Shown here: positions 1 through 8,644 of the stretch, one piece after another
Layout: every line of letters begins with the position of its first letter
Numbering within the stretch: the stretch's first letter is position 1
Assembly (NCBI GenBank): GCA_027490955.1
Contig: JAIXXB010000004.1
Coordinates: 1 to 64,000, forward strand
Length of the DNA stretch: 64,000 nt
From: Rhodobacter sp.
GTDB lineage: Bacteria; Pseudomonadota; Alphaproteobacteria; Rhodobacterales; Rhodobacteraceae
Direction of reading: 5' to 3'
Program-made: the position numbers and the translations under genes
The notes under the pieces: generated by a model
The model's input: only the letters and a program-made list of their open reading frames with translations
Told to the model about the DNA's origin: nothing
Databases searched by the model: none

Positions 1-217
<217 letters not shown>

Positions 218-219
<2 letters not shown>

Positions 220-871
220 ATGGGGCGGCTGGTGCAGGGGTTGTTGCATCGGCTGCGGCCAGCGGGGCGGGTGCCGCATCTCTTTTGGCTTTGCCGCTGG
301 ACATTGCCAAAGCGGCCTGCGCCTCGGCCTCGGTCATGCCCAGCCATTCGGGATGTTCCAGCAAAAAGCTTTCGATCCGCTTGGCCACATTATAGGCCAG
401 CGTTTCCAATTGCTTTTCTTTGGTCTGCGTCAGGCCCGACCCGATCAGGGTTGCAGCCGAGCCTTTTTCCACCACAGTCAGCCTTGTGCCGCCTTCGTTC
501 AGCTTTTTGCCCGTTGCATCGTCAAACACATTCACAGTGACCATCATCACGGATGCAGGGCTCATCACCACGGGAATACCGGGGGGGGCCAGCAGATAGC
601 CGTCAACAAAAATGCCGAAATTCAAAAGACGATCGCCTTGGTAGCGCGGGTAATCAAACCGCGCGGCCACGGCCTGCGTGATGGCGGTTTCCATCTGCTT
701 GGGCGTCACTTGCCGCGAGATACCTGGGGACTGCATCTTATCGGTGATGGCCACATTCACGCCCAGTTGAAAGTTGCCCAAGGGCACAGGGGGCTCTTTC
801 AGATCATTGGTTTGGCAGGCGGCCAAAACCAAAACCACTGCTGTCAGACTTGCCCACGACGTAAACCGCAT
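218..871 (-). CDS. Putative outer-membrane lipoprotein of unknown function
   Basis: A 217-residue protein starts at the ATG at 871, preceded on the minus strand by GGGAAGAT. A longer frame up to 967 runs into the tRNA side and lacks a signal sequence. The N-terminus MRFTSWASLTAVVLVLAAC is a lipoprotein signal peptide with lipobox LAAC, so Cys19 would be lipidated and the protein exported. The middle carries a predicted mixed alpha/beta domain with a hydrophobic stretch around GYLLAPPGIPVVMSP. The last 35 residues are Ala/Pro rich and probably disordered. I do not recognise a characterised family. It lies between tuf and tRNA-Arg on the same strand and ends in a hairpin. Confidence 0.8.
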
Positions 872-968
872 TTTATCTTCCCATCTCCTGCCCTGCGATC
901 TTTTGATAGCGGTCAAACCCAAACCCCGCAACCCGCACAAGCGGTATTGGCGGTGGATTGCTGACATT

Positions 969-1045
969 TGGCGACCCCGGGAGGAATCGAACCCCCAACC
1001 CCAGACTTAGAAGGTCCGTGCTCTATCCAGTTGAGCTACGGGGCC
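969..1045 (-). tRNA. tRNA-Arg (anticodon TCT)
   Basis: The minus strand folds as a full cloverleaf: acceptor GGCCCCG/CGGGGTC, D-stem GCTC/GAGC with loop AACTGGATA, anticodon stem CGGAC/GTCTG around loop CTTCTAA (anticodon TCT), a five-base variable region, T-stem GGGGG/CCTCC with loop TTCGATT, discriminator G and an encoded CCA (969-971). It decodes the AGA/AGG arginine codons, which are rare in this GC-rich genome. Confidence 0.96.
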
Positions 1046-1074
1046 ATGGCGCGGTTTTGCGATAAACTACCCGC

Positions 1075-1533
1075 TTAGGCAAGGTGCAGCGTCATGTAAT
1101 ATGAATTAGGATCCAGCACATAACCCTCGAAAGGGGGGCATTCGGTAAAGCCTGCTTTTTCATACAAACGCCGCGCAGGGGTAAACATGGCCTGTGTGCC
1201 CGTTTCCAGCGACAGGCGCGCAAAGCCAGATGCGCGTGCGGCGGCGATCAAATGATCCAGCATCGCCTTGGACAGGCCCTTGCCGCGATGTTCGACAAGC
1301 ACATGCATCGACTTTACCTCGGCATGGGTCGAATCGATTGTCTTGATAGCACCCATTGCAACCGCCTGCCCCGCAACCCGCCCAACAAAAAACTGCACCT
1401 CGGGCACATCCAACTGCGCCGCATCCATCATATGAATGCTTTCGGGCGGGGTATCTGCGTGCATATCAGCGGTATGGCGCGCCATCAGCAGCGCCACATC
1501 TGCGCCTTGCGGATTTTCGCGGGAAATCAGCAC
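1075..1533 (-). CDS. GNAT family N-acetyltransferase
   Basis: A single-domain GNAT protein of 152 residues. The acetyl-CoA binding motif A is visible as MHVLVEHRGKGLSKAMLDH (R/Q-x-x-G-x-G/A), followed by the usual beta5-alpha4 segment SLETGTQAMFTPARRLYEKA and a C-terminal PNSYYMTLHL strand. The frame is open upstream to 1581, but that would overlap the preceding NDUFS4-like gene by about 46 bases. A GTG at 1533 lies directly after that gene's TAA (TAACGTG) and gives a typical GNAT N-terminus, so I take GTG as the start. The substrate is unknown; the tight spacing suggests co-transcription with the upstream gene. Confidence 0.85.
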   Translation of the reverse strand: MLISRENPQGADVALLMARHTADMHADTPPESIHMMDAAQLDVPEVQFFVGRVAGQAVAMGAIKTIDSTHAEVKSMHVLVEHRGKGLSKAMLDHLIAAARASGFARLSLETGTQAMFTPARRLYEKAGFTECPPFEGYVLDPNSYYMTLHLA

Positions 1534-1534
1534 G

Positions 1535-1846
1535 TTAATGCGTCCACGCCCCGCGACGCCCAGTGGCAAAGTTCTCGCCATAGCCGCCCGCGCGGATCAC
1601 GGGTTTGCGTGGTTTGGGATCGGTCACATCCACCTCGATGCCCTTGGCGGTGGCATAGGCCAAAGCGGCCTCTTTACTGTCAAAGCGCAGTTTCACTTGG
1701 GCCTGCGTGTCACTGCTGGAGGTCCACTGCATCAAAGGGTCAACATCGCGCGCCGAAGCAGGGGCAAATTCCAGCACCCAACCCTTGGCCTTGGCGGTGC
1801 CCGATTGCATGGCGGTTTTTGCAGGCTGATAAATACGCGCGCGCAT
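1535..1846 (-). CDS. NADH dehydrogenase accessory subunit, NDUFS4-like (ETC complex I subunit)
   Basis: A 103-residue protein beginning MRARIYQPAKTAMQSGTAKA and ending GYGENFATGRRGAWTH. This matches the alphaproteobacterial family related to mitochondrial NDUFS4 (18-kDa subunit), a supernumerary complex I protein near the NADH-oxidising arm. Supporting segments are WVLEFAP, PLMQWTSSSDT and the conserved basic C-terminal end. The ATG at 1846 is chosen because AAAAGGGGAAAACC precedes it with good spacing; the longer frame to 1912 adds a non-conserved sequence. It is separated from the nuo operon, as is usual for this family. Its stop touches the GTG start of the GNAT gene downstream. Confidence 0.88.
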   Translation of the reverse strand: MRARIYQPAKTAMQSGTAKAKGWVLEFAPASARDVDPLMQWTSSSDTQAQVKLRFDSKEAALAYATAKGIEVDVTDPKPRKPVIRAGGYGENFATGRRGAWTH

Positions 1847-1879
1847 GGTTTTCCCCTTTTGCTGTAAGGGCGTTATTGG

Positions 1880-2050
1880 AAAAAATGTCAGAAAATGCAA
1901 GGCCAGTTTCACAACGCTGATTCTTCAGCGCCAGTTTCACTGGCCACCACAAATTGCATCAGGTTGGGAAAGGGGCGCGGCGGTAGAAGGTGCTGTCGAC
2001 CCACCACGGGGAGTGTGGGTGGGGTGGGTGGTGCGGTAGGCCGACAGCGG
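1880..2050 (-). ncRNA. Candidate structured non-coding RNA in the NDUFS4-like/uvrB gap (family unknown)
   Basis: The 391 bases between the NDUFS4-like gene and uvrB hold no convincing gene but have strong structure. On the minus strand a 7-bp stem GCTGTCG/CGACAGC (2042-2048 with 1992-1998), extended by CACCAC/GTGGTG, would expose a long C-rich loop complementary to the G-runs at 2008-2028. Further along come alternative stems: GGCCAGT/ACTGGCC (1901-1907 with 1939-1945) enclosing CGCTGA-TTCT-TCAGCG (1915-1930), or the small hairpin CCAGT-TTC-ACTGG (1931-1943). T-rich sequence follows (minus strand CATTTTTTCC, about 1880-1888). This resembles an sRNA with a C-rich loop and a terminator, but no promoter or known RNA family was recognised. 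Confidence 0.3.
2008..2028 (+). other. Potential G-quadruplex motif upstream of uvrB
   Basis: Four runs of at least three G (2008-2011, 2017-2019, 2021-2024, 2026-2028) are separated by loops of 5, 1 and 1 bases, fitting the G3+N1-7 rule. Short loops generally favour stable quadruplexes. It lies inside the loop of the hairpin closed by GCTGTCG/CGACAGC, so hairpin and quadruplex could coexist or compete. Confidence 0.5.
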
Positions 2051-2201
2051 TACTACTGCTTGCCCATGCACTCTGCCCCACGATTCGCCCGCATGCAACT
2101 AAAAAGATTTATATGCCACTCAAATATTCGCTAAAATTGCACCGCATTTCTTTAGACTTTGTCAGCAGGGGTTAAATCTTGCACAATCCCCCCTTCCCCG
2201 T

Positions 2202-2216
2202 GAACAAAAACAGAAT
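2202..2216 (+). promoter_or_regulatory. Probable LexA (SOS) box of uvrB
   Basis: GAACAAAAACAGAAT fits the alphaproteobacterial LexA operator GAAC-N7-GAAC (equivalent to GTTC-N7-GTTC) with one mismatch in the last base. It ends about 20 bases before the uvrB start. uvrB is a common SOS gene, so position and sequence agree. The exact promoter was not resolved. Confidence 0.72.
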
Positions 2217-2237
2217 AGATTGCCACCAAAGGGAATC

Positions 2238-4421
2238 ATGATGCCCCACAACAATACCAACGCCCTATCCGAACGCCCCGATGTATTGACCCGCCCCAAA
2301 CTAGAAGGCGGCAAGAAATTTGTGCTGAAAACCCAGTTTCAGGCGGCGGGTGACCAGCCCACAGCCATTGCCGAATTGGCGGGCGGTGTGCGAAGCGGCG
2401 AGATGAACCAAGTGTTGCTGGGCGCAACGGGCACGGGCAAAACCTTTACCATGGCCCGCGTGATCGAAGAAACGCAGCGCCCTGCGATTATTCTGGCCCC
2501 CAACAAAACCCTTGCCGCCCAGCTATATGCTGAATTCAAAGGGTTTTTTCCCGATAACGCGGTAGAATATTTCGTATCATACTATGATTACTACCAACCC
2601 GAAGCTTACGTGCCGCGCACCGATACCTTTATCGAAAAAGAAAGCCAAATTAACGAGCAGATCGACCGCATGCGCCATTCGGCCACGCGGGCGCTGCTGG
2701 AACGCGATGATGTCATCATCGTCGCCTCGGTGTCCTGCATTTATGGTATTGGCTCGGTCGAAACCTATTCGGCGATGACGCAGGATTTGGTTGTTGGCCA
2801 ATCTTATGACCAGCGCAAAGTTTTGGCCGAATTGGTGGCCCAAGCCTATAAGCGCAACGAAGCAGGCTTTCAGCGCGGAAATTTTCGCGTGCGCGGCGAT
2901 AGCCTAGAGGTCTGGCCAGCCCATCTTGAAGATGTGGCGTGGCGCTTTTCCTTTTTTGGCGAAGAACTTGAATCCATTACCGAATTTGACCCACTGACAG
3001 GGGCTAAAACAGGCAGCTTTGACCAAATTCGCATCTATGCCAATTCGCATTACGTCACCCCGCGCCCCACGATCCAACAGGCGATTCAGGGCATTAAGAA
3101 AGAGTTGCGCCAGACGTTGGATCTGATGGTCGCCAGCGGCAAATTGCTAGAGGCGCAGCGTCTGGAACAGCGCACGTCTTTTGATTTGGAAATGCTAGAG
3201 GCGACGGGAATCTGCAACGGAATCGAAAACTATTCGCGCTATCTAACCGGCCGCGCCCCGGGCGAGCCGCCGCCCACCCTGTTTGAATTCATCCCCGACA
3301 ATGCCATTGTTTTTGCAGACGAATCGCATGTGTCTGTGCCGCAGATCGGCGCAATGTATAAGGGTGACTTCCGCCGCAAAATGACGCTGGCCGAACACGG
3401 ATTCCGCCTGCCGTCTTGCATGGACAATCGCCCGCTGAAATTTGAAGAATGGGATGCGATGCGCACCCAAACTGTATTCGTATCCGCCACCCCCGCCAAA
3501 TGGGAGCTAGAGCAAACGGGCGGTGTGTTTACCGAACAGGTGATCCGCCCCACGGGCCTGATTGATCCGCAAATAGAAATCCGCCCAGTGGAAATGCAAG
3601 TTGATGATTTGCTTGATGAAATCCGCCGCGTGGCCGCCGCTGGCCTGCGGACTTTGGTCACCACATTGACCAAGCGTATGGCCGAAGATTTGACCGAATA
3701 TTTCCACGAACAAGGCATCCGCATTCGCTATATGCACAGCGATATTGACACGATCGAACGTATTGAAATCCTGCGTGATTTGCGGTTGGGCGCCTTTGAT
3801 GTTTTGGTCGGCATCAACCTGTTGCGCGAAGGGTTGGATATTCCTGAATGCGGGCTTGTGGCGATTTTGGATGCCGATAAAGAGGGCTTCCTGCGGTCAG
3901 AGACATCGCTTATTCAAACCATCGGCCGCGCGGCGCGCAATGCCGATGGGCGGGTGATTATGTATGCTGACCGCATCACAGGCAGTATGGAACGCGCCAT
4001 TGGCGAGACAAACCGCCGCCGCGAAAAACAAATTGCTTACAACACCTTACACGGCATAACTCCCACCACTATTCGCAAGAATGTCGATGATGTGCTGCAC
4101 AATATGTGGCAGGGCGACACCGACCAGTCGCGGATCACCGCCAAGGTGGATAAGCCGATGATCGGCAGCAATCTGGCCGCCCATCTGGACGGCCTGCGCA
4201 TCAAAATGCGCAAAGCTGCCGAGAATCTGGAATTTGAAGAAGCCGCGCGGTTGCGCGACGAGGTTAAACGGCTAGAGGCGGTCGAACTTGCCATTGCCGA
4301 TGACCCGTTGGCGCGCCAATCGGTGATTGAAGAGGCGGTGGAAGAGGCCGTTGCCATGGCAGGGCGCAGCACAGCAGGACGCGCGGGGCAAAGGGGCGGA
4401 AAAGCGCGGCGGCGGAGATAA
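2238..4421 (+). CDS. uvrB: Excinuclease ABC subunit B
   Basis: UvrB is the DNA-damage-verifying helicase-like subunit of UvrABC nucleotide excision repair: it receives DNA from UvrA and recruits UvrC. Visible features are Walker A GATGTGKT (about residues 62-69), the beta-hairpin region [17 protein letters not shown], a DESH Walker B, the helicase C-terminal block with [10 protein letters not shown] and QTIGRAARN, and a C-terminal UVR domain ([20 protein letters not shown]) that contacts UvrC. The 727-residue length is normal. AAAGGGA (2228-2234) precedes two adjacent ATGs at 2238 and 2241; either may be used, and 2241 has slightly better spacing. An upstream TTG at 2220 would leave that Shine-Dalgarno inside the gene. 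A LexA box upstream indicates SOS control. Confidence 0.98.
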   Translation: MMPHNNTNALSERPDVLTRPKLEGGKKFVLKTQFQAAGDQPTAIAELAGGVRSGEMNQVLLGATGTGKTFTMARVIEETQRPAIILAPNKTLAAQLYAEFKGFFPDNAVEYFVSYYDYYQPEAYVPRTDTFIEKESQINEQIDRMRHSATRALLERDDVIIVASVSCIYGIGSVETYSAMTQDLVVGQSYDQRKVLAELVAQAYKRNEAGFQRGNFRVRGDSLEVWPAHLEDVAWRFSFFGEELESITEFDPLTGAKTGSFDQIRIYANSHYVTPRPTIQQAIQGIKKELRQTLDLMVASGKLLEAQRLEQRTSFDLEMLEATGICNGIENYSRYLTGRAPGEPPPTLFEFIPDNAIVFADESHVSVPQIGAMYKGDFRRKMTLAEHGFRLPSCMDNRPLKFEEWDAMRTQTVFVSATPAKWELEQTGGVFTEQVIRPTGLIDPQIEIRPVEMQVDDLLDEIRRVAAAGLRTLVTTLTKRMAEDLTEYFHEQGIRIRYMHSDIDTIERIEILRDLRLGAFDVLVGINLLREGLDIPECGLVAILDADKEGFLRSETSLIQTIGRAARNADGRVIMYADRITGSMERAIGETNRRREKQIAYNTLHGITPTTIRKNVDDVLHNMWQGDTDQSRITAKVDKPMIGSNLAAHLDGLRIKMRKAAENLEFEEAARLRDEVKRLEAVELAIADDPLARQSVIEEAVEEAVAMAGRSTAGRAGQRGGKARRRR

Positions 4422-4475
4422 AAGTTTACAGCCCAGCTTTTGCCGATAAAACTGTCTCAAAATTTGGAGGGCCTC

Positions 4476-5102
4476 ATGAAATTTAGCATTTTGAGCCTTG
4501 GCAAATCCGTCGCAAGCGCCCTGCAAGTGGGCGCAAATTTTGCTGCCGTCTGCGGGTTACTTGCCGCGATTTATGCCTTTATCCACCCCGCGTCTGTCGC
4601 CGATTATGGGGCAGAAGTGCTGAAACTGATGCAGCAAACGGGCGCAGATGTGGCTGCAATCAAAGAAAGCAGCGCTGAAACGGCGGAAAACACGGGCGCA
4701 ACGGCGGACAACACGGCAAAACTGGCGGCCGCGATTCCCAGTTGGATCAGTTATCAATTTGGGCAAGTGGGCCTACAAGGATTTCCCAGCTATTTCTTAT
4801 TCAGCAATGACAGCCCTGGGCGCGTGGATTTTTCAATCAAATTCTTTGTGGATGGCGAACTACTGGACAACTCCAGCGTTTTTGTTCTTGCTGGTGAGAG
4901 CGCAACTGTCGATGCGCCAGAAAGTTTAAGCGCGGGTCAAAACTTTAGCGAATTGATGCTGTGCTTAAGTGGCAAAAACCAAAGATTGCCAGAGACAGTG
5001 TTTTACGAAAGGCGGATATTCCGATCTGCGACGCCCCAAGCCGACTTGGGCGAGATGGTGGCCGCAGATATCCAGTTTGAACCCTTCGCCGATTGCGAGT
5101 AG
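4476..5102 (+). CDS. Hypothetical membrane-anchored protein
   Basis: A 208-residue protein starting at ATG 4476, with GGAGG eight bases upstream (the frame opens at 4440 but without a good ribosome site). After a short N-terminus comes one hydrophobic helix (about residues 19-36, NFAAVCGLLAAIYAFIH). A Glu/Thr/Asn/Ala-rich linker with the near-repeat AETAENTGATADNTAKLAAA follows and may form a helical stalk. The rest is a beta-rich domain ending FEPFADCE. I recognise no family. It stands alone between uvrB and the convergent nfeD gene and is closed by an A/T-rich hairpin. Base composition looks less GC-rich than its neighbours, a possible sign of recent acquisition. Confidence 0.72.
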   Translation: MKFSILSLGKSVASALQVGANFAAVCGLLAAIYAFIHPASVADYGAEVLKLMQQTGADVAAIKESSAETAENTGATADNTAKLAAAIPSWISYQFGQVGLQGFPSYFLFSNDSPGRVDFSIKFFVDGELLDNSSVFVLAGESATVDAPESLSAGQNFSELMLCLSGKNQRLPETVFYERRIFRSATPQADLGEMVAADIQFEPFADCE

Positions 5103-5108
5103 CACGCT

Positions 5109-5155
5109 GAGATATTCAAAAATGTATGGGCCAGCCATACAAAAATGAATATCTC
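5109..5155. terminator. Long imperfect hairpin between convergent genes
   Basis: GAGATATTC (5109-5117) pairs with GAATATCTC (5147-5155), and GTATGG pairs with CCATAC nearer the loop, with a symmetric A-rich internal mismatch between. The structure lies between the stop of the rightward orphan gene and the stop of the leftward nfeD gene. A-runs on one side and T-runs on the other fit a bidirectional terminator, although there is no classic GC stem plus T-tract. Confidence 0.5.
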
Positions 5156-5159
5156 GCCG

Positions 5160-5429
5160 CTAATTGTCGTTTACATCGCGGTCCCACAGCTTGACTTGCC
5201 GGTTCAGGCGCCCAAACACGCGCCTTAGTCCCAGCCACGCGACAAAGGACAGCAGGGCAAAAATCAACAGCAGCATCGGCAGGCTGCCAGAGATGCCGAT
5301 GGCAACCAGCAGCCCCGTGGCAACCGCGCCGATGGCAAATCCCAGAAAAATGAAACCTGGGGCCAATACCTCAAGCACGCCAAGGGCAAAGCCCATCACG
5401 ATCCAAACCCACCAAACCGCCCACATCAT
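5160..5429 (-). CDS. NfeD-like small membrane protein
   Basis: An 89-residue protein with two long hydrophobic segments (VWIVMGFALGVLEVLAPGFIFLGF and a second around residues 36-68) and a charged tail WDRDVNDN. This is the short form of the NfeD/YbbK-partner family, which pairs with SPFH proteins and lacks the soluble OB-fold of the long form. Its ATG overlaps the stop of the upstream SPFH gene (ATGA), so the two are translationally coupled. The likely role is membrane microdomain organisation or membrane protein quality control with its SPFH partner. Confidence 0.85.
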   Translation of the reverse strand: MMWAVWWVWIVMGFALGVLEVLAPGFIFLGFAIGAVATGLLVAIGISGSLPMLLLIFALLSFVAWLGLRRVFGRLNRQVKLWDRDVNDN

Positions 5430-6310
5430 CCGCGTCCTTTCAGCATTTTGAAAGCATCGCCAAAGGCTTCAAGCGCCTGCGCTGGAACGATAATTGTTTG
5501 CTTGCCCGCGCCTTGGCCAACCAGCGTCAGCGCCTCGACTTGTTTCAGGGCCACTTGATATTGCGCCGCTTCCAGCCCGTTTTCGGCAATCGCGCCCGCA
5601 ATCACGCCTGTGGCATAAGCCTCGGCATCGGCCAGAATGCGGCGGGCCTTGGCCGACTGTTCGGCGGCGTAGAGTTCGGCATCGGCATTCAATTCGACGC
5701 TGCGCTTTTTCCCTTCGGCTTCAGTCACTTGTGCGCGCCGCGCCCGTTCGGCATTCAATTGCTGCAACATGGCGTGGCGGGTGGCATCGTCCAGCGCCAC
5801 ATCCAAAATCTCGGCCCGCGTCACCTCGATCCCCCAATCTTCGACCATCTCGCGCACATGGGTGCGGATGTTGGCGGTCAATTCGTTGCGGTTCGATTGT
5901 ACCTGATCCAACTCCATCTTGCCGATTTCGCTGCGCACAATCCCCGCCACAGTGGTGGCAATGGCTGCATCAACATCGCGGATTCGGTAAACGGTTTTTT
6001 CGGGTTCGGTGATGCGATAAAAAACCGAACTTTCCACTTTGACCAAGACGTTATCGGTGGTGATCGCATCTTGATGGGCGGTGGGAAGCTGGCGTTCCAG
6101 AATAGACACCTTATGCGCGACCACATCGATATAGGGGACGATAAAGTTAATCCCTGGCCCCAAAACGGCGCGCAGGCGGCCAAAGCGCTCGATCACATAT
6201 TTCTGGCTTTGCGGCACGATTCGCACCGCCTTGCTGATCGAGACGATCACAAAAATCGCCAGAATCAGAAAAACTGCATTCGCGCCCAGAAAATCTGTAG
6301 GTTCCATCAT
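5426..6310 (-). CDS. SPFH/band 7 domain protein (QmcA/paraslipin-like)
   Basis: A 294-residue SPFH protein. One N-terminal membrane helix (residues about 9-27) is followed by the band-7 domain, recognisable from VRIVPQSQKYVIERFGRL, GPGINFIVPYIDVVAHK and TDNVLVKVESSVFYRI, then an Ala/Glu/Lys-rich coiled coil (ARRAQVTEAEGKKRSVE). The family oligomerises on the inner membrane and is linked to protease regulation and lipid domains. The ATGATG start follows GGGGGCGGC. It forms a two-gene operon with nfeD. Confidence 0.92.
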   Translation of the reverse strand: MMEPTDFLGANAVFLILAIFVIVSISKAVRIVPQSQKYVIERFGRLRAVLGPGINFIVPYIDVVAHKVSILERQLPTAHQDAITTDNVLVKVESSVFYRITEPEKTVYRIRDVDAAIATTVAGIVRSEIGKMELDQVQSNRNELTANIRTHVREMVEDWGIEVTRAEILDVALDDATRHAMLQQLNAERARRAQVTEAEGKKRSVELNADAELYAAEQSAKARRILADAEAYATGVIAGAIAENGLEAAQYQVALKQVEALTLVGQGAGKQTIIVPAQALEAFGDAFKMLKGRG

Positions 6311-6367
6311 GCCGCCCCCTTCGCTGGTGATAAAGTGGGGGCTGGGGGGGCTTATGTCAATGCAGGG

Positions 6368-7600
6368 TCAACTGTCTGTGCCCTGCCCTGCCCGCTGAAA
6401 CCAATCGACAATCGCCTGCCTCTCGGCGGGTTCCATATAGGTCAGATTGGCGGGGGGCATGGCATGGCTTAGGCCCGCTTGCAGGTAAATGCGCCGCGCC
6501 TCGGCGGCGATTTGGGTGGGGGTTTCCAGCACCACGCCTTTGGGCGCCCAAGGGATGCCCTCCCAAACAGGCTGCGCCGCGTGGCACATGCTGCAGCGCC
6601 CCTGCACGATGCTGACCACATGGTCAAAGCCTGTGGCGCTGGCATAGGTCAGCGCGGGGCCGCGCAGGGCGGTATCTTCGGCCATATGGCGCTGCGGTGC
6701 GGTGGACAACCACGCGATCAACAGGAACAAAACGGCAGTTACAAACCACGTCCAATGCGGGTTGCCTTTGCGGGCGTGCTTTGTGTTGAACCAATGGCGA
6801 ATGGTCACGCCCATCAGGAAAATCAAGCTGGCGATGACCCAGTTATACTGCGTCGCAAACACCAAGGGATAGTGGTTGGACAGCATCAAGAACACAACAG
6901 GCAGCGTCAGGTAATTGTTATGGGTGCTGCGCTGTTTGGCGATTTTGCCATATTTCGGGTCTGGCTTGCGACCTGCTTTCAGATCGGCCACCACGATGCG
7001 CTGATTGGGCATGATGATGAAAAACACATTGGCCGACATGATCGTGGCGGTAAATGCCCCCAGATGCAGCAGCGCCGCGCGGCCCGAAAATACCTGCGTA
7101 TATCCCCATGCCATAGCCACCAGCACCCCGAACAGCGCCACCATCAGCAGGGTTTGATCGGCATTCACAAAGGCGCGGCACAGGCTGTTATAGACGATCC
7201 AGCCAAAGGCAAGGCTGGCCATAGATATGGCGATTGCTTGGGGCGCAGTCAGCGCCATCACAGCAGGATCAATAAGGTAAAGGTCTGATCCTAAATAATA
7301 AACCAGCACCAACATGGCAAAGCCCGTCAGCCAAGTGGAATAGCTTTCCCATTTGAACCAGACAAGGTGGTCGGGCATGGATGCAGGGGCAACAAGGTAT
7401 TTTTGAATGTGGTAAAACCCGCCGCCATGCACCTGCCATTCTTCACCATCCGCGCCAGAGGCAAGGCCCCGATCACGGTGCAGGCCAAGATCCAGCGCGA
7501 TGAAATAAAAGGATGATCCAATCCATGCGATGGCGGTGATGACATGCAGCCAGCGTACACCAATTTCCACCCATTCCCACATCACCACCCAGTCATACAT
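6368..7600 (-). CDS. puuD: Cytochrome-c-type urate hydroxylase PuuD
   Basis: A 410-residue membrane enzyme that oxidises urate to 5-hydroxyisourate in purine degradation and passes electrons to the respiratory chain. The N-terminal urate oxidase membrane domain begins VEIGVRWLHVITAIAWIGSS and contains about eight helices with conserved His residues (NNYLTLPVVFLMLSNHYPL). The C-terminus is a cytochrome c domain with heme motif CSMCH (336-340) and Met ligand region HAMPPANLTYMEP. AGGAGG at the proper distance supports the ATG at 7600. The divergent LysR gene 105 bases away is a candidate regulator. The enzymes acting after 5-hydroxyisourate are not in the window. Confidence 0.93.
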   Translation of the reverse strand: MYDWVVMWEWVEIGVRWLHVITAIAWIGSSFYFIALDLGLHRDRGLASGADGEEWQVHGGGFYHIQKYLVAPASMPDHLVWFKWESYSTWLTGFAMLVLVYYLGSDLYLIDPAVMALTAPQAIAISMASLAFGWIVYNSLCRAFVNADQTLLMVALFGVLVAMAWGYTQVFSGRAALLHLGAFTATIMSANVFFIIMPNQRIVVADLKAGRKPDPKYGKIAKQRSTHNNYLTLPVVFLMLSNHYPLVFATQYNWVIASLIFLMGVTIRHWFNTKHARKGNPHWTWFVTAVLFLLIAWLSTAPQRHMAEDTALRGPALTYASATGFDHVVSIVQGRCSMCHAAQPVWEGIPWAPKGVVLETPTQIAAEARRIYLQAGLSHAMPPANLTYMEPAERQAIVDWFQRAGQGTDS

Positions 7601-7705
7601 GACCCGCCTCCTGTTTTTGGTAGGCTATACTGGACAGCGCCCTCGTGTTAATGCTGAAATGGCGCAGAATACTTTCAAACGCTTTGTGAAAATGGGGGCG
7701 AAGCC

Positions 7706-8644
7706 ATGTCATATGTCGCCACGATTAAGATGTTTGTGCGCGTGTATGAACTGGGGTCGATGTCGGCGGCGGCGCGCGATCAACGCACCTCGCCGGCTGT
7801 CGCCTCGGCCCGGGTGTCAGAATTGGAAAAACATCTGGGCGTGCGGCTATTTTCGCGCACCACGCGCAGTCTGCATCCCACAGAAAATGGGCGGTTGTTT
7901 TACGATGGTGCGCTAAAGATTTTAGATGCGATTGCCGAGGCCGAGCAGGCCATTTCAGGGGCGGCGCAAAACCCGCGCGGCACGATTTTTGTGGCGGCCC
8001 CCTTGGGGATAGGGCGGCGGTTCATTGCGCCTTATGTGCCTGCATTCAAAGATCTTTATCCACAAATTGACGTGCGGCTGCGCCTGTCAGATCGATTGAT
8101 TGATGTCACCTCGGAAGGGTTGGATTTGGCCTTTCACATGGGGGTTTTGGAAGACAGCACGCTAAAGCTGCGCCATATCGTCGATTGCCCGCGCATTCTA
8201 TGCGCCGCCCCTGCCTATATTGCGGCGCGGGGCAACCCTGTGGATGGGGCCGCGCTGGTGGGCGATAATCATGCCTGTTTGAACCTGCGCTTTCCCGGCG
8301 CAAAGGAATTTCAATGGGCGCTGCAAACGCCCGATGGGCCAAAAAGATATGATATTTCAGGGCCTTATGAATCGGATGATGGGGATGTCCTGACAGGATG
8401 GGCGCTGGATGGGCGCGGTATTGTTCTAAAACCCATTTTCGAAGTGGCCGATCATCTGCGCGAGGGCCGCTTGGTTCCCGTGGCCACGGCCACCCCGCCC
8501 CTGCCCACGCAATTGTGCTGCCTGTTTCCAGACCGCCGCCTGAAAGACCCCAAAGTTGGCCTGTTCACCGATTATATGGCCGCGCAGATCAAAGAGGCGA
8601 TTCGCCGCGCGATGGCGGGCTTGCCGCAAATGCCGCACATCTAG
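7706..8644 (+). CDS. LysR family transcriptional regulator
   Basis: A 312-residue LTTR. The winged helix-turn-helix spans about residues 1-60 (FVRVYELGSMSAAARDQRTS, then ELEKHLGVRLFSRTTRSLH), and a periplasmic-binding-like effector domain follows (from GTIFVAAPLGIGRRFIAPYV). It is divergent from puuD, the classic arrangement for an LTTR controlling its neighbour, so regulation of urate catabolism is inferred; the effector is unknown. Its stop overlaps the convergent small periplasmic protein gene by 4 bases. Confidence 0.9.
   Translation: MSYVATIKMFVRVYELGSMSAAARDQRTSPAVASARVSELEKHLGVRLFSRTTRSLHPTENGRLFYDGALKILDAIAEAEQAISGAAQNPRGTIFVAAPLGIGRRFIAPYVPAFKDLYPQIDVRLRLSDRLIDVTSEGLDLAFHMGVLEDSTLKLRHIVDCPRILCAAPAYIAARGNPVDGAALVGDNHACLNLRFPGAKEFQWALQTPDGPKRYDISGPYESDDGDVLTGWALDGRGIVLKPIFEVADHLREGRLVPVATATPPLPTQLCCLFPDRRLKDPKVGLFTDYMAAQIKEAIRRAMAGLPQMPHI

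Noticed and set aside
1958-2100. SRP RNA, 6S RNA or tmRNA in the uvrB upstream gap
   Set aside because: The diagnostic SRP tetraloop region (GGAA...AGCAG), a tmRNA tRNA-like end and a 6S-type large bubble could not be found; the element is left as unknown.
2220-2237. TTG start of uvrB at 2220
   Set aside because: It lies upstream of the ribosome site AAAGGGA and only 4 bases after the LexA box; the ATGs at 2238/2241 are better placed.
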